DNA of 64,000 nt from Ilex aquifolium (lineage: Eukaryota; Streptophyta; Magnoliopsida; Aquifoliales; Aquifoliaceae). The position numbers and the translations under genes are program-made. The stretch lies in contig OX637392.1 of NCBI GenBank assembly GCA_951799425.1, positions 40,686,593 through 40,750,592 of the forward strand. Reading direction: 5' to 3'. Under the pieces are notes generated by a model that was not told the DNA's origin, searched no databases, and saw only the letters and a program-made list of their open reading frames with translations. Below, piece after piece: positions 31,521 to 42,737 of this stretch; the first letter of the stretch is position 1, and each line of letters starts with the position of its first letter.

Positions 31521-33500
31521 GCTTTGAAATTTGGCTCCAGCAGTTTGCTAACAAAGGTTGTTCAATGCTCCCCTGGCCCACCAAGCCAAGGTTGACTTCG
31601 AGCAAGGGGTCTTGAACCTCCACCAAGTCGTCAAGTTTAGCGAGGGCTTCATCAATTTTGTCCAATTCAATGAACTCTCGTGAGATGATCTGTTTATATT
31701 CGTCCTCCTCATACTCCAACATGTTAATGGTGATTTATTGACTATTGGCCGCGTGTATTGCATGGACCCTTTTTCTGCCAAGTAAGCTCTTATCTTGGCA
31801 ACACAGGCCCTTACGGCCTCCCTTATTTGCTTATTGTGGTCGAGCTCCACCATCAACTGAGTTTTCAAGTTCTTCCGCGCCATTCGGCCATTGCACATTA
31901 GTGGGCCGAAAGACCTCCTCCTTCATCTGACGAATCTCGTTGGACCTCAAGTCGGTCTAAAACATGACTTTTCTTGGCTTTGCATATTTATCCTGGCCTT
32001 AAAAATTTATCGGTCCTATCCCTTCTTCGTAGAGCCAAGCATCGACCATGTGAACCTCCGCCACAAACGCCATTTGGTTTGATTCCACCACCTCAAAATC
32101 TCCTAGACTCCATAGCACTAGCTTCTAATGGAGAGTTGATGGAATACACTCACTTAAATGTATCTAGTCCCAACCCAAGAGAGCATTGTAGGACGTCGTT
32201 GTGTCAACCATAAAGAACGCCTTAGTGTTGGTCTTGCTACCGACAACTAACTTAATGGGTATGACTCCCACTGTCTTGTTGACTCCTCTTGTGAACTCGC
32301 TCACCGTTAGATCGGTGTGGACTAGGTTCTCTTCTTTCTTCCCAAGTTTCTTCATAGTCGCTATGGGAAGAATGTTGACAGTCGGTCTATAATCCACCAA
32401 GAACCTGTTGAAAGGTTTTTCCTCCAAGTGCGCTCGGATTTATAATGGCTTCAAATTTTACATCATGGGCTGCGTAGGTTTCCTAAACGGACAACCCTTC
32501 ATGCTACTAGGAACTCTTTTGGGAGAATACTCTTCACGGCACCTAGAGGTTTCATCTTTGTCCAAGAAAGTTGACCTTGGCATCCCCGTGTCTTCCACAT
32601 CTCCTTCCAGGATTCGGCCTAGGGTCCCTGACTCTTGAATGAGGTTGGCAACAACCCAATAGCGTTGATAGACACCACTGGCCCTATAGTGCCAAATTGG
32701 ATGGAGTCAGCTTCGTCACTATCGTTTCCATCAGTGTAGTTTGTAGTATCCTGCTTCTTTCCTCCCTTGCAAGTCTCTAGAGGGATGTTGTGATCCTCAT
32801 TTGTTCCACCACTCTTTTCATCATTCATTCCTCGAAACTCTCCTCAGCTGAGGGCTCAGGCTCTACCTTCTTCTTCCCTTTCTCCTCAGCCATGGCCTTC
32901 TTAGAGGCCACTAGACGCTGCGGAAGCAGGGATACACCAAAGTGGGATCTAATCTCCCCAATCTCGGGCTCTTGTTATCGGAATGTATCCTGGGTCTACC
33001 AAGCCTGAAGTTCCTCTTCTTCTTCCCACCTGTGCAACTCCGCATGTATGTGTTGTTTTATGCGCTTCTATGATCTAGACAGTGGCTAAGGCTGATGGTA
33101 CTATGAGAATATTTGGTGTTGGGCTACTTATCAACAGCCCTTCAACGGCTCGATTGGTTTCACCATCCTTGGGCGATCTTGAGAACCTTCAGCTTTGATA
33201 GGCTGACTGGGCGCCAACCTTGTGACGTATTTCTCATACTTCATTCCCAGCCAACCCCTTGAAGGCTCTAGTATTTCTTTACTATGCCCTTTGTAGCTCA
33301 GCCTCATAAACTTGCCCCGCCGATCCTTTGGGCCTTGCATACGCAGCGACCACTCACCTAGTCATTCTTAGTGGGTTCCTTTGTAATGCCATTTCCTTCA
33401 TGGCCTCTTAGATGATTCAGTTCACTCCTCCTTGATAAATTCATGTTCTGGAACGATATCATAAAAAAGCTTTACACCTGGGACATAGACTATTCTTGAC
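31521..33500 (-). pseudogene. Protease and linker of the third gypsy element
   Basis: Protease-like block at 32427-32164: FLVDYRPTVNILPIATMKKLGK, an active-site region in which the usual D-S-G-A-S run is degraded to VDYRPTVN. It is followed by TVSEFTRGVNKTVGVIPIKLVVGS and YNALLGWD. Other open stretches (31722-31501, 32828-32619, 33340-33131) are decayed linker/gag sequence. Confidence 0.7.
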
Positions 33501-35296
33501 CATGTCGAGCTGCTCTAAGAGCTCCATTGATATATGTGGCTCAACCCCAGAGTTCTCTAATGACTCATCCAAGGGTGCATCATCTTTCTTCCCCTTCAGC
33601 CTTTCATTGTCCATTGACCTATCCTCGCATAAGTCAACTTTCTTCCTGGGAGGTTTTTAGTTGTCCTACTTCTACCATGTTATTGGCGGCAGTCTTCTGA
33701 AATGGGTCCTTATCAATCCTCATCTCTGACTTTCCCTTGCCTCTGAAGATCAATTGGCCCTTAGTCAAATTTTCCTGAATGGCATTCCTGAACACCACAC
33801 AGTTCGCCGTAGAATGACTTTACAAATGGTGTCATTTACAGTATTTCTTGTTCTTTAGTTTGTGGTCGATGGGATCTTATGACTAAACGAAAGCTTAATA
33901 ATGTCGTCAGTAAGCACATGGTCAAAAACTTGATTGGCCTTTGAATTGTCGAAGTCATACTTCCATCACTAGTGTCACTGTCAACACTTGACGCAATATG
34001 CGCTTGATTCTCTAGAGGCTTGGTTAAAGCCTTACACACGTGCGGTCGTCTTGCCACAATCTCAGTCATATTCACCTCTAGTTGCTGATATGGCTTAACC
34101 ATGAAGATCTTGGTGTTGGGATCTTTATAGTACGTCCCTTTGGACACGTTTCTTTGGTCCAGATCTTCGCGTAGGATATGTTCATATCGCGTAGTCGGTG
34201 TGGCTAGCTTGAACAAGTCGTTGAAGTCCATCCCTTCGAACTTCTTCCGAAGATCAAACCCTAAGTCATCTTTGTAATCCACACATACTCCACCAAGGGG
34301 CAGCACCAACCTGCATCAGTTCCTAGCCTTCTTGAGTCATGCAATGTACTACTCTGTTGTTTCCCCAGCCATCTAGTACAACTTGACCAAATCGGCTATG
34401 GAAACTTTCGGCTCAGTGTGATAGAATTGAGTGAAACTTATCTTTGATAACCAGCCCAACACAGAATTGGGCGACAAATCAATTTACCACTTGAAGGCCG
34501 CTCCTATCAAGGAATTGGAAATAATCTCAACTTCAGGAATTCGTTAGCCTCGGTTTCTCTGCACTAGACGATGAAGCAGCCAATGTGTTCCACGGTCGAC
34601 TGACTGTCTTCACCCAAAAATGTAGCAAACACTAGAACTTTGTACCCCTACGGATACTAATATTCCATGTTCATCCAGTCGGGATAAGGTTTGAGGTATG
34701 TCAACCTGATCACCCTTCTCATAGCAGGGCCGACATGTTCCTAGATAATCTCATCCAGTTGGTCCCTATTCATGACCACCTGGGGTGCCGCTAGAAGGAT
34801 GATTGACTGCTGCCTTCTTTGTCCCCCGACCGACCTCTAGGTTGGGGGCCATCTCCTCCTGAAAAAGAGGATTGTTGTTACGCCTATGGCCATTCCTAGC
34901 CTGTTGTGCCCTCTGAGGTCGCACATAAGGAGGAAACACTATTTGTAGTGCTTCTACTAGAGCCGCCTGTATAGGGAAAACAATGGTTGTCTCACACCCC
35001 CTGATGGCTCAAACTGTCTACTAGCCACTCCAATGCTTCTCTAGCGCGGTCGGATTCTTCTCTAATCAAATCCCCTAAGCCTTGAATAAAACCAGAGACT
35101 TGCTGACAAACTTCCTACGAAATAGCCTTGATGGAGGCCTCCGGGGCTCTGAGTCAGATTTGTGGTTCTCGTGCCCCCCCAGTGGAGGCAATTCTTCCTA
35201 CAAGTTGGGGATGTCATATCTGTTTTCTTCCACAACTTCGTGCATTGGAGGCAGTTCAGATGAGCCAATTTTGGCCTTACCTTGAGTGTTCACCAT
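33501..35296 (-). pseudogene. Gag of the third gypsy element
   Basis: Probable start ATG at 35296 (MVNTQGKAKIGSSELPPMHE), 15 bases past the primer site. The clearest block is 34300-33900 (LRKKFEGMDFNDLFKLATPTTRYE, then KPYQQLEVNMTE). Many stops and frame changes. Confidence 0.65.
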
Positions 35297-35310
35297 GCTG
35301 TCACTCTGAT

Positions 35311-35331
35311 GGTCCCACTAGAAATGTCAAA
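35311..35331 (-). other. Degenerate primer binding site of the third gypsy element
   Basis: On the minus strand TTGACATTTCTAGTGGGACC resembles the Tat/Ogre-type site TGGCGACTCYACTGGGGACC, with several changes. It lies between the presumed LTR end (35338) and the gag start (35296). Confidence 0.45.
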
Positions 35332-35337
35332 AAAATA

Positions 35338-36200
35338 TGTTTTACGTATTTTCGTATTACAGACGTGTCAAAGTCTAGGTGGACTTAAAATTCAAATACG
35401 TATGACCTTAACTACTCGAACCAACGTGAGGTTCTAAAATTGTGACTGTTCAGGTGACTGTAGTGAGACATAAGGTTACCTCTAAATTTTTTTCTATGAC
35501 TTGGAGCTTTAAGGACTTTAAATAATTTCACCAGTCAGAGACGTGTGAATACTACTTAAAGTAAATAGCGGAAATGCAAAGTAACAAATAAATTAAATTC
35601 AAATTTAGAAGATGAATTATACATTGAACTTAGCATTAACTAAAAACAATAAAAGATCACCACAGTGATGTATTATAGAAAAAAAATAAAGATTGTTCGG
35701 AAGCAAGAATTAAGTAAAAGATAGGCTAGTTCTGTGAAACGTTTTTGTGATTGATCGTGAGATCTCTTCTCGGTAGCCTAACCTCTGCTATTGATATAGA
35801 TTGCTCTCAACCATTGATCCATCTTTTTCGGCCACTATTGTGATCACTGTCTTATCCCTTGAGATACGTGAATGTGTACTGAACTATTTTCAACTGGCGA
35901 CTCATGATGTCACGTTTTCTCGTTTCTTGGGATTCCAAGAGTCATATTTCTCCAATTGTCCTGTCAATTGTGGACTCTCAAAGTCTCTCTTATGGCTGTT
36001 AGATTCCTTCCACGTGTCACCCTCAGATCTTGCTATTTTTGGGTGACACGTTGAAGAAATGCAAAAATTTTGCAAGTACTTCACATTTCTGCCTTATTTT
36101 TTGCGGAATACCAAAAATTCTTCCATTAGTCGGCCGAACAAATGCAGAAGCCGAATAATCGGGTAGGATCGGGTCAGAATATAACAGAATTGGTCGGGTG
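35338..36200 (-). mobile_element. 5' LTR of the third gypsy element (outer end uncertain)
   Basis: Placed by position next to the primer site; begins TGTTTTACGTATT on the plus strand. No second copy exists in the window to define it. At 36150-36221 the text changes to one ending GAACCCCTAC, which on the minus strand begins GTAGGGGTTC and looks like a hAT-type terminus. Confidence 0.45.
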
Positions 36201-36221
36201 GACGGAATTTTGAACCCCTAC

Positions 36222-37349
36222 TTGCCGCTTTATGGGCAGATGATAAGAACTGGAACTATGTGACTTTGGAGGGAGACTCACAATCAGTAATACATGCTAC
36301 AGTCCTGGAGCATATTAAACTCCACTGGTCTCTCCATCTTAATTTCAGAAATATGGACCCTGCTTGCAAAGCATAAGATTGGGGAATAGAACATACTCCA
36401 AGGAATGCTAATTATCTAGCTCATAAAGCTGCATGATGGGGTTTGTCCATGGGATATACAGGCCTACTTCATGAAAAAGAGTTTCCAGCTATGGCACTGA
36501 AGGTAGGGGTGTCAAATGTGTCGGGTTAAACAGGTACGTGTCGGATTAAACGGGTGATGGGTGAAAAACATGCAAACCCGTACATAACATGTTTAATAAA
36601 CGGGTGAAAAATCTCAACACGAACACGACCCGTTTAATAAACGGGTAACACGACACGACTCGTTTAACTCGTTTAATTTTAAAAAAATTATAACAAATTT
36701 TAATCCTCCACTTTTTTTACTCTCAGTTGTACTTACCTCAAAAAAGAGGAATTTTTAGCCAAATCTCACATAAAAATCAGACTTAAAGGCTTGAAAAAAA
36801 AAAAAAAAAAGAGGCAAGAGTCCATTGCCTTTTATAGGCAACTCAGCCCTCCCCATCTCCCCTCATTTGCCGATGTAGGACAAATACAAAAAACATTGAT
36901 TTGCCTTTGTCTTTGAACTGCTCCACTTCTCCCCTCCTTTGTCTTTGAATTACTACTTTACTTTTTTTTTTTATTCATTTCTTTGCTTCTTTTTTTCTAG
37001 CTAATTTTCTAAAATAATTATTAATTTATTATTATATTAATTTTATTTAAACGGGTAAACGCGTAATAAATAGTTTGACAGGTATCATCCGAATACGATC
37101 CATTTATTAAACATGTCTGGCAGGTCAACCCGTTTACCATCCAAACCTGTTAAGATCTCACCCAAACTCGTTTAATTAGTATCGATTCGTGTCGGTTAAA
37201 CGTGTCGTGTCGAATTTTGACAGGTCTAACCGAAGGTGCTAATTCAAGATAGGCCCCCTCAGATACATGTTTTTACCGTTCCCATTTACCATTTAGGAGA
37301 GTTATAATCCTTGTATCTCATTTCTTACACAGCAAAAAAGAAAAAAAAA
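36222..37349 (+). pseudogene. LINE 3' end: RNase H domain and A-rich tail, interrupted by a hAT-like insertion
   Basis: Translating from 36222 gives LAALWADDKNWNYVTLEGDS, then HTPRNANYLAHKAA and GYTGLLHEKEFP: the C-terminal RNase H domain found in plant LINEs, with Asp and His residues of the fold visible. It has in-frame stops. After the insertion at 36504-37228 the 3' untranslated part continues to an A-rich tail at 37333-37349. Confidence 0.7.
36504..37228. mobile_element. hAT-like non-autonomous element (725 bp) with 8-bp target duplication
   Basis: Begins TAGGGGTGTCAA and ends TTGACAGGTCTA; the ends are inverted repeats that extend inward with GGGTTAAAC/GTTTAAC text. Flanking 8-mers ACTGAAGG (36496-36503) and ACCGAAGG (37229-37236) match at seven of eight positions, as for hAT elements. 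No transposase reading frame inside. It carries A-rich and T-rich tracts near 36796 and 36961. Confidence 0.8.
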
Positions 37350-38342
37350 CCTCCCTTAGGAAGAAAATGCTAATGTCATCTATATTTTTTAGCTAATGTA
37401 GCTAAATGAAAAAGTCTCTATTCAGGTTCACCTCAGATCTAAGCGGATTGAAGTTACAAAAAAAAAAGACTTCCAACAGGCTAATGAAAGCTGTCATTTG
37501 TGGACCTTGACCTGGAAGACTGACGAAAGAATCTAGATAGAGAGGCAAACAGTATATTGGTGCAGTTTTTCTAACCAAACATGATGCCTTGTGTTACAAA
37601 GTCCATTTCAGTTCGTTTTTCGGTCTTTGAGAATACACTAAAAAATGGAGAAAGCAAGAAAAGAAAAGAAAACTTGTGGTTCTTATTTTTCTTTCTATTA
37701 ATAATCGGCAATCAAGCAGAGCAATGAGGGAAATCGAATCCGATAAAATCAGATTTGACCCTAAGGCCCTCAACAACTACATCAGGAAACCTGAAGATTC
37801 TCAGTTCTAACAGCTGCTATATGGAGTTTGCGGCAAACAGTTCATGCATTCATTTGGTAGCAAAGTAGATTAGCGTGGCGTCCTCACCTGCACAAGCAAG
37901 CAGACTAGCTCTCTCATTCCCTTATTGTGCCGGCACGCCTAGGTGAGCGAGGTAGGGTTATATTAGAGGGAAGGGGACTGCGGATTGAGGAAGTCGTGGA
38001 TCATATATGATAAGTGTGGCTAAATTTAACTTAACTAAAAACGAATAAGAGTTGTAAAGACAAGGCCTTCTGAGATAGAAAGAAGAAATTCATAGCATGA
38101 AAAAGTTGCAGCAACAATTTAATCAGACACAAAGTTGGTATCATTAACTGTAACATTTATCTGTAAATTTACTAGTCATAATACAACACCTCAAGTTGTA
38201 TTGCCAACCAAAGGTTGAACCTTGTATCACCAAAGCTTTCAGAACACAAATCTGAGGCTCAAGAACACTTCAGAACAAGGAAACCAAATGAATACAAATA
38301 AATAGAAGGAAACACCTTCTGTAAACAAGAGCACCCTTAAAT
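37350..38342. other. No gene seen; region downstream of the host gene
   Basis: 3' flank of the gene at 38343-39788. I see no canonical AATAAA on the minus strand in the first 200 bases past the stop. No repeat family recognised. Confidence 0.4.
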
Positions 38343-39788
38343 CTAACATGAGAACTTAACAAAGGACCTGACCATGGGCACCTTTACACATCTCCTAAGT
38401 TGTTCACCAGATTTCAACATCAAACACCAGCATAAGGTAAGCAGAAGCGCCAAAATCCGGCCTCCGACAAGTCCAGCAAGAACAATCAGAAAAAGAGCCA
38501 GATACCCTGAATTTCTCCGTGTATCTATTTGCACCCCTTCACTAACTACAGCTGTTTCCATTTCCCCCTGCAACAATCGTTCTGAACTACAAATGGCATC
38601 AGCATCTTCTTGTCCATCATATCTTCTACTTGACAAAGACAATAGTCGGTCATCAGATACCAATTCACATGGTTCCTCATCTTTGTCCTCACCCAATTCT
38701 TCAACCTTATCTTCTCCCTCTGGACTGCATACTTCACTTTTCAAATCTAACCCTCTCTTCTTTGAACTACGTAGCTTCTTTGGGAAAAGTTTCTTCACCT
38801 TCGATTTTATCTTAGCTCTGCGAGACTTTGCATTCTTAAAATCTGAAACTTCACTTCCACAATCCTCTTCTTTCTCCACAACCACGTTCTTTGAGTGTGT
38901 ATCTGCATCTACCCACTTTTTTTTGTAATTAGAGGCATCGGAAATCTCATTCACACTTTGAATTTCCTCAATGCAAGACTTAGGCTGCTCAACTTGAATA
39001 TCCTCAACGAGGGACTTGGGCCATACAATTTGAGTATTCAAGTCATGACCCTTAATCAAAGCAGAACAATCAGAGATAAGGGACACTTCTCTCCCCCTAT
39101 GTATCTTCGAACCACGAAGCTCTTCCTCTACCTCGCCCTGTTTGGTTCTACCAAAGCACATAATCCTTTGAATCAAAGATTTCAACAATTTTTTAGCCTC
39201 AGAACATGGTATAAAAAATCTACATATATGCACCCCAACATATTCCAGGGAGAACAAGAAGAAAGCAGACAGAGTGACCCCAACTGCGAATTTCTTAGTC
39301 CCCAAAGCCAAAACCACCACAAAAAACATCTTCAAAACCACCATCAAAACCCCTTTTGAATTTATAACCTCAACACCTTCCTCAACAACAATTTCATCAC
39401 CCCCACGCACCCTAACACTGGACTCAAAACTAGATACAACATTTCCAACAACAATTTCATCACCAACCCCACTAGCAAAACACGTTCCCTGATTCGAATT
39501 CTCTAATTCAGGGTCCAAAGCTCTAAAATTTGATGAATCATTGGAGTTCAAAGAATTCTTGAACGTCGGCAATGGGGAAAAAGATTGTACCTTCGGATCT
39601 AGGGCAGTAGAACGCTTTTTCTTTGAAGGTTTCTTCAACCGATCGCGATTCTTGACAAAAAGATCCACAAGGGAAGTGGGGAAACCGGTCTCCACAACAA
39701 GAGAGCCTCCATGTTTTGGAGTGTTGAGATGGTCGGCCACCAATTGGGAAATTCTTGAGCCCTTTGCCTTCTTCCATGGAAGAGGCAT
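38343..39788 (-). CDS. Ethylene-responsive nuclear protein-like protein (tentative), intronless
   Basis: A complete 481-codon frame, ATG at 39788 and TAG at 38343; it is by far the longest open frame in the window. The N-terminus MPLPWKKAKGSRISQLVAD plus GSLVVETGFPTSLVDLFVKN resembles a plant-specific family annotated as ethylene-responsive nuclear protein-like. Visible features: basic patch at residues 49-59 (RDRLKKPSKKK); two adjoining hydrophobic segments at about 147-163 and 167-189; an acidic/basic middle with a strongly basic cluster at about 319-346 (candidate nuclear localisation signal); an acidic stretch at 357-374; and a hydrophobic C-terminal segment at about 428-458. The hydrophobic segments suggest a membrane (for example nuclear envelope or ER) protein, which does not fit simply with a soluble nuclear role. 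Function is not established by the sequence. There are no stops or frameshifts, in contrast to all neighbours, so this is likely a live host gene. Confidence 0.85.
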   Translation of the reverse strand: MPLPWKKAKGSRISQLVADHLNTPKHGGSLVVETGFPTSLVDLFVKNRDRLKKPSKKKRSTALDPKVQSFSPLPTFKNSLNSNDSSNFRALDPELENSNQGTCFASGVGDEIVVGNVVSSFESSVRVRGGDEIVVEEGVEVINSKGVLMVVLKMFFVVVLALGTKKFAVGVTLSAFFLFSLEYVGVHICRFFIPCSEAKKLLKSLIQRIMCFGRTKQGEVEEELRGSKIHRGREVSLISDCSALIKGHDLNTQIVWPKSLVEDIQVEQPKSCIEEIQSVNEISDASNYKKKWVDADTHSKNVVVEKEEDCGSEVSDFKNAKSRRAKIKSKVKKLFPKKLRSSKKRGLDLKSEVCSPEGEDKVEELGEDKDEEPCELVSDDRLLSLSSRRYDGQEDADAICSSERLLQGEMETAVVSEGVQIDTRRNSGYLALFLIVLAGLVGGRILALLLTLCWCLMLKSGEQLRRCVKVPMVRSFVKFSC

Positions 39789-40240
39789 GATGGGTTTGCC
39801 TCAATCACTTAATCAAGCAATCAAGATGGGCCAAAACGCTATTGAGTCATCGCCAAATGGGTTTCAATAGCGCTATTGAATCAATTCCCAACTCGGTTTG
39901 ATCGTCAATCAAGATTTGTATGGTGATTGCATGGCGAAACCCCCCAAAAAAATTAGAGAGAGAAAGAGAGTGTAAAAATTGGAGGGGACTGTAAGGTAAT
40001 CACTTGATCTTGATGGATTTTTTTTCTGTAGAGGTTTGGGTATGTGTATATAAAAGAATAAACCCAAGAATCTAGAGAGAGAGAAAACGGAGTTGTAGAG
40101 AGAGTTGTTGACGGATGGTGTGAAAACTGAAACCCTTGGGAAGTTTACATAGAAGAGAAAGAGCGTAAATCGGCGCGTGACAGATGTGAATTATTATGGC
40201 TGCTTCTGTTTGTCAGTAAATAGAGGAGTACTACTATGTT
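39789..40240 (-). promoter_or_regulatory. Presumed 5' leader with two short upstream ORFs
   Basis: If transcription starts about 30 bp past the TATA box at 40270, the leader is roughly 450 nt. It is CT-rich on the minus strand (GA runs on plus at 39955-39972 and 40073-40090). Two upstream ORFs precede the main ATG: 39932-39909 (seven codons, MQSPYKS) and 39850-39839 (three codons, MTQ). An 18-bp perfect palindrome TTCAATAGCGCTATTGAA lies at 39863-39880 between them. Confidence 0.5.
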
Positions 40241-40269
40241 GGGAGGGAGGGAAAATATCTGTCTGTGTG

Positions 40270-40278
40270 TATTTATAG
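40270..40278 (-). promoter_or_regulatory. TATA box of the host gene
   Basis: CTATAAATA on the minus strand, about 485 bp upstream of the ATG at 39788. It is the best TATA match in this region on the correct strand. Confidence 0.5.
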
Positions 40279-40299
40279 AAAGTGCACGCAAAATGTGTA

Positions 40300-41502
40300 A
40301 AATTGTCGAATTCGGATCCATCTATTTCCTTTTCCTTTAGATTTCTTTTAATATAATGTTAAATGAGTAATATGTATAAAATTTTGAATTTTAATGGATA
40401 AATTTTTTTTATTATGATAAATTTTTTTAATAGTGATTATCACTCCACGAATAACAAAATGAATGAAGAAACATTTTATCTATTGAAATTCAAAATCTTA
40501 CACATAACACTCATCTAATATTGTATTAAGAGAAATTGAAGAGAAAGAATAATCAAGAGAATCTAAATTCAAAATTGATAGAGTTTTTAATATTGGTGGA
40601 AATAGGTTGCCTTATTTTTGGTGTTTTTCCAAGTTTTTTTTTTTTTTTTAGAGATGTAACCAGAATTTTATTTTAAAGTGAATAAAATATGAATAAAAAT
40701 TTATTAATCTATCTACATACATATAACAGTTCAAAAAATAAATCTATCTACATATAAAATATTTTCAGGTAAGAGGGTTTGAGAAGTCTTTTCTTTTCAA
40801 ATGCTTAATTTATAGATTTTAAAAATATTTAATTAACCTGTTCTAATCAAATTATTCCATTAGCTTTAGAGTAATGTTATTAGGATCTAATTTGCAAACT
40901 TAATTCACTATGATCTTTGAATTGACTGTGGACCTCATTAAATATTGAAACTTGGTGTTTATCCAATAGTTTCAATGAAATCACATTATTAGGTCAGTAA
41001 ATTAGATCAAATTTTTAGGTCCAAATAGCATTAGTCTTTGAGTTATTTAATTACTCCCTCCATCTTTTATAACTAGTCTCACTATTTTAAAAAAAAAAAT
41101 TAAATTTAAAGTTTCACTCATCTTTCTTCACTTTTTCACATTTAACAAAATAATATTTTAATTAATTAATGAGTAATTTTTCATTAATATTATGGTTAAA
41201 AAATGGTGAAACAGAATGAGGATGGGAAGACAAATTTCGTAAATCGCATAAGATAACCGCTAGTTGATATATAAAATCTATACGTTTAATTAAGAGAAAT
41301 AGACTTTTCAAAATACTTTGAACCAATCGAAAATTGTTGTATCCTCTCTGTCTGACGGAGCTATTTGTCTTCTTTAAGTCCCCAAATGAAAGCTTGTTCT
41401 ACTCTATTTTTTGATTTCTTTGTCTCCTATAGGGGTTGGTTGTTAGTGTAGCCATCTCTTCTTTGCGTTATGTTAATAATCTAGGAAGATTACCTTAGAT
41501 TT
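40300..41502. other. No gene seen; AT-rich upstream region, possible Stowaway-like end
   Basis: Very AT-rich, with several poly-T/poly-A runs. TACTCCCTCC at 41052 resembles the terminal repeat of Stowaway elements. A weak, degraded partner (GAGGATGGGA) lies near 41220, so this is only a possibility. Confidence 0.35.
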
Positions 41503-41534
41503 TGATGGGACTCTTCAAAATATTAACAGGGAGT

Positions 41535-41908
41535 CGACACGTGTCCTCGACATCGAGGGCATCTCCATTGTTCTGATGAAGACACGTGTCATCAGCACCG
41601 AGGGCACTTCTACCAGTCACATGATGACACGTGTCCTCGTCACAGAGGACACTTCTACCAGTCACATGATGACACGTGTCCTCGGCACTGAGGGCATCTC
41701 CAGCGTTCTGATGAAGACATCTGTCCTCGACACCGATGACACTTCTACCAGGCAGATGAAGACACGTGTTCTCGACTTCGAGGACACCCAAGTATTCCAA
41801 GGGGGACACATGCTCTCGGCACCGACACCCTCTGCCTATCAGCCTCTGGCATGTGTCCTCAGTGTATGTGCTCTCGGAGTCTTGGGACGCTGACACGTGT
41901 CCTCAACG
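41535..41908 (+). repeat. 45-bp tandem repeats carrying GACACGTGTC in 5' LTR
   Basis: About nine degenerate units of about 45 bp, most beginning GACACGTGTCCTCG, then a CACCGAGG-type inverted segment, then a TCTACCAGTCACATGAT or TCCAGCGTTCTGATGAA ending. Two alternating unit types can be distinguished. GACACGTGTC is palindromic and contains the G-box core CACGTG. Confidence 0.9.
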
Positions 41909-42379
41909 TGATTAGACCCCGAGAACTGTTTTTGCCACGTCACCTCGACCCAAGATGGATTATTGACGGTTGCAACCCATCAATCTCAGATTTTGATAAT
42001 GAATCATTTGCTTGCCTTCCCAATGAAGTCAGAACGGCTGAAAGTATATGACCAACAACCAAAGGTAACTGAACGCGTGACACTAGTGGTAGAATTGAAG
42101 GTCAATGGACACAGATGCCCCTACTAGCGCGTAGCCATTCTAGAAGGGCATTTAATGATCCATCAGGAGAATGTGATGTATTTATTAATCAAAGGACCTT
42201 GGAGAAAGATCATTGAATGCTCGGGCGCTCGAGTACTTAATGATGAGTTGACCTCCCACCTAAGGCATAAAGTGTTCTGCCCAAAGACTGGTCACCCCAC
42301 TTGCCGCCTCCCAGATGGGCCAATGAGGTTCTTTTCCTAAAGGGGCCCACATGCCAGCAATGATGACCTTCATAGAATG

Positions 42380-42387
42380 TATAAATA
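42380..42387 (+). promoter_or_regulatory. TATA box in Tat-lineage 5' LTR
   Basis: TATAAATA, matched by the copy at 52883-52890 in the 3' LTR. Confidence 0.6.
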
Positions 42388-42719
42388 GCACTCACAAATT
42401 TGAGGCAAAGGTATGCAATTTGACCCCAGAACACAAGAACAATGCTTTCTCTTTCCCCTCTCTCACAAACTAACTTGACTGTCGGAAGGGATACGCCGGA
42501 AAATACTCCAGCGCCCTTCTAACCCTTCTTTTGAGTGTCAGGAAGTGCCCTTGGCTCGCCGGAATCGATCAGACTACTGGAAAAGTAATTCATCACCACT
42601 CCGTAGGCCCTCTTTGGCCTCCCTTTGCCACGGGATTGTCGATTTTCGAGGTAAATACGAGTTCACCAAGGGAGAAAGCTGTCTTTCTATTTATTGTGCA
42701 AAAATCACCGCGCACAGTT

Positions 42720-42733
42720 TGGCGCCGTCTGTG
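42720..42733 (+). other. Primer binding site of Tat-lineage element
   Basis: TGGCGCCGTCTGTG, three bases after the LTR end, in the form usual for plant Tat elements. Confidence 0.85.
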
Positions 42734-42737
42734 AAAA

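Larger units (their letters stand above)
41503..42716 (+). mobile_element. 5' LTR of a Tat-lineage gypsy element (1214 bp)
   Basis: Begins TGATGGGACTCTTCA and ends CACCGCGCACA; the partner is 51963-53219. Left flank is GATTT; the flank right of the 3' LTR is GCTTT, a one-mismatch candidate target duplication. It contains 45-bp tandem repeats at 41535-41908 and a TATA box (TATAAATA, 42380-42387) 335 bp before its end. Confidence 0.9.

Noticed and set aside
38374-39359. Several plus-strand frames overlapping the host gene (up to 184 codons)
   Set aside because: They are antisense shadows of the 481-codon gene with Ser/Thr-rich low-complexity translation and no recognisable domain.
41052-41230. 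Stowaway element suggested by TACTCCCTCC
   Set aside because: The opposite terminal repeat is too degraded to pair; listed only as a possibility in the spacer entry.
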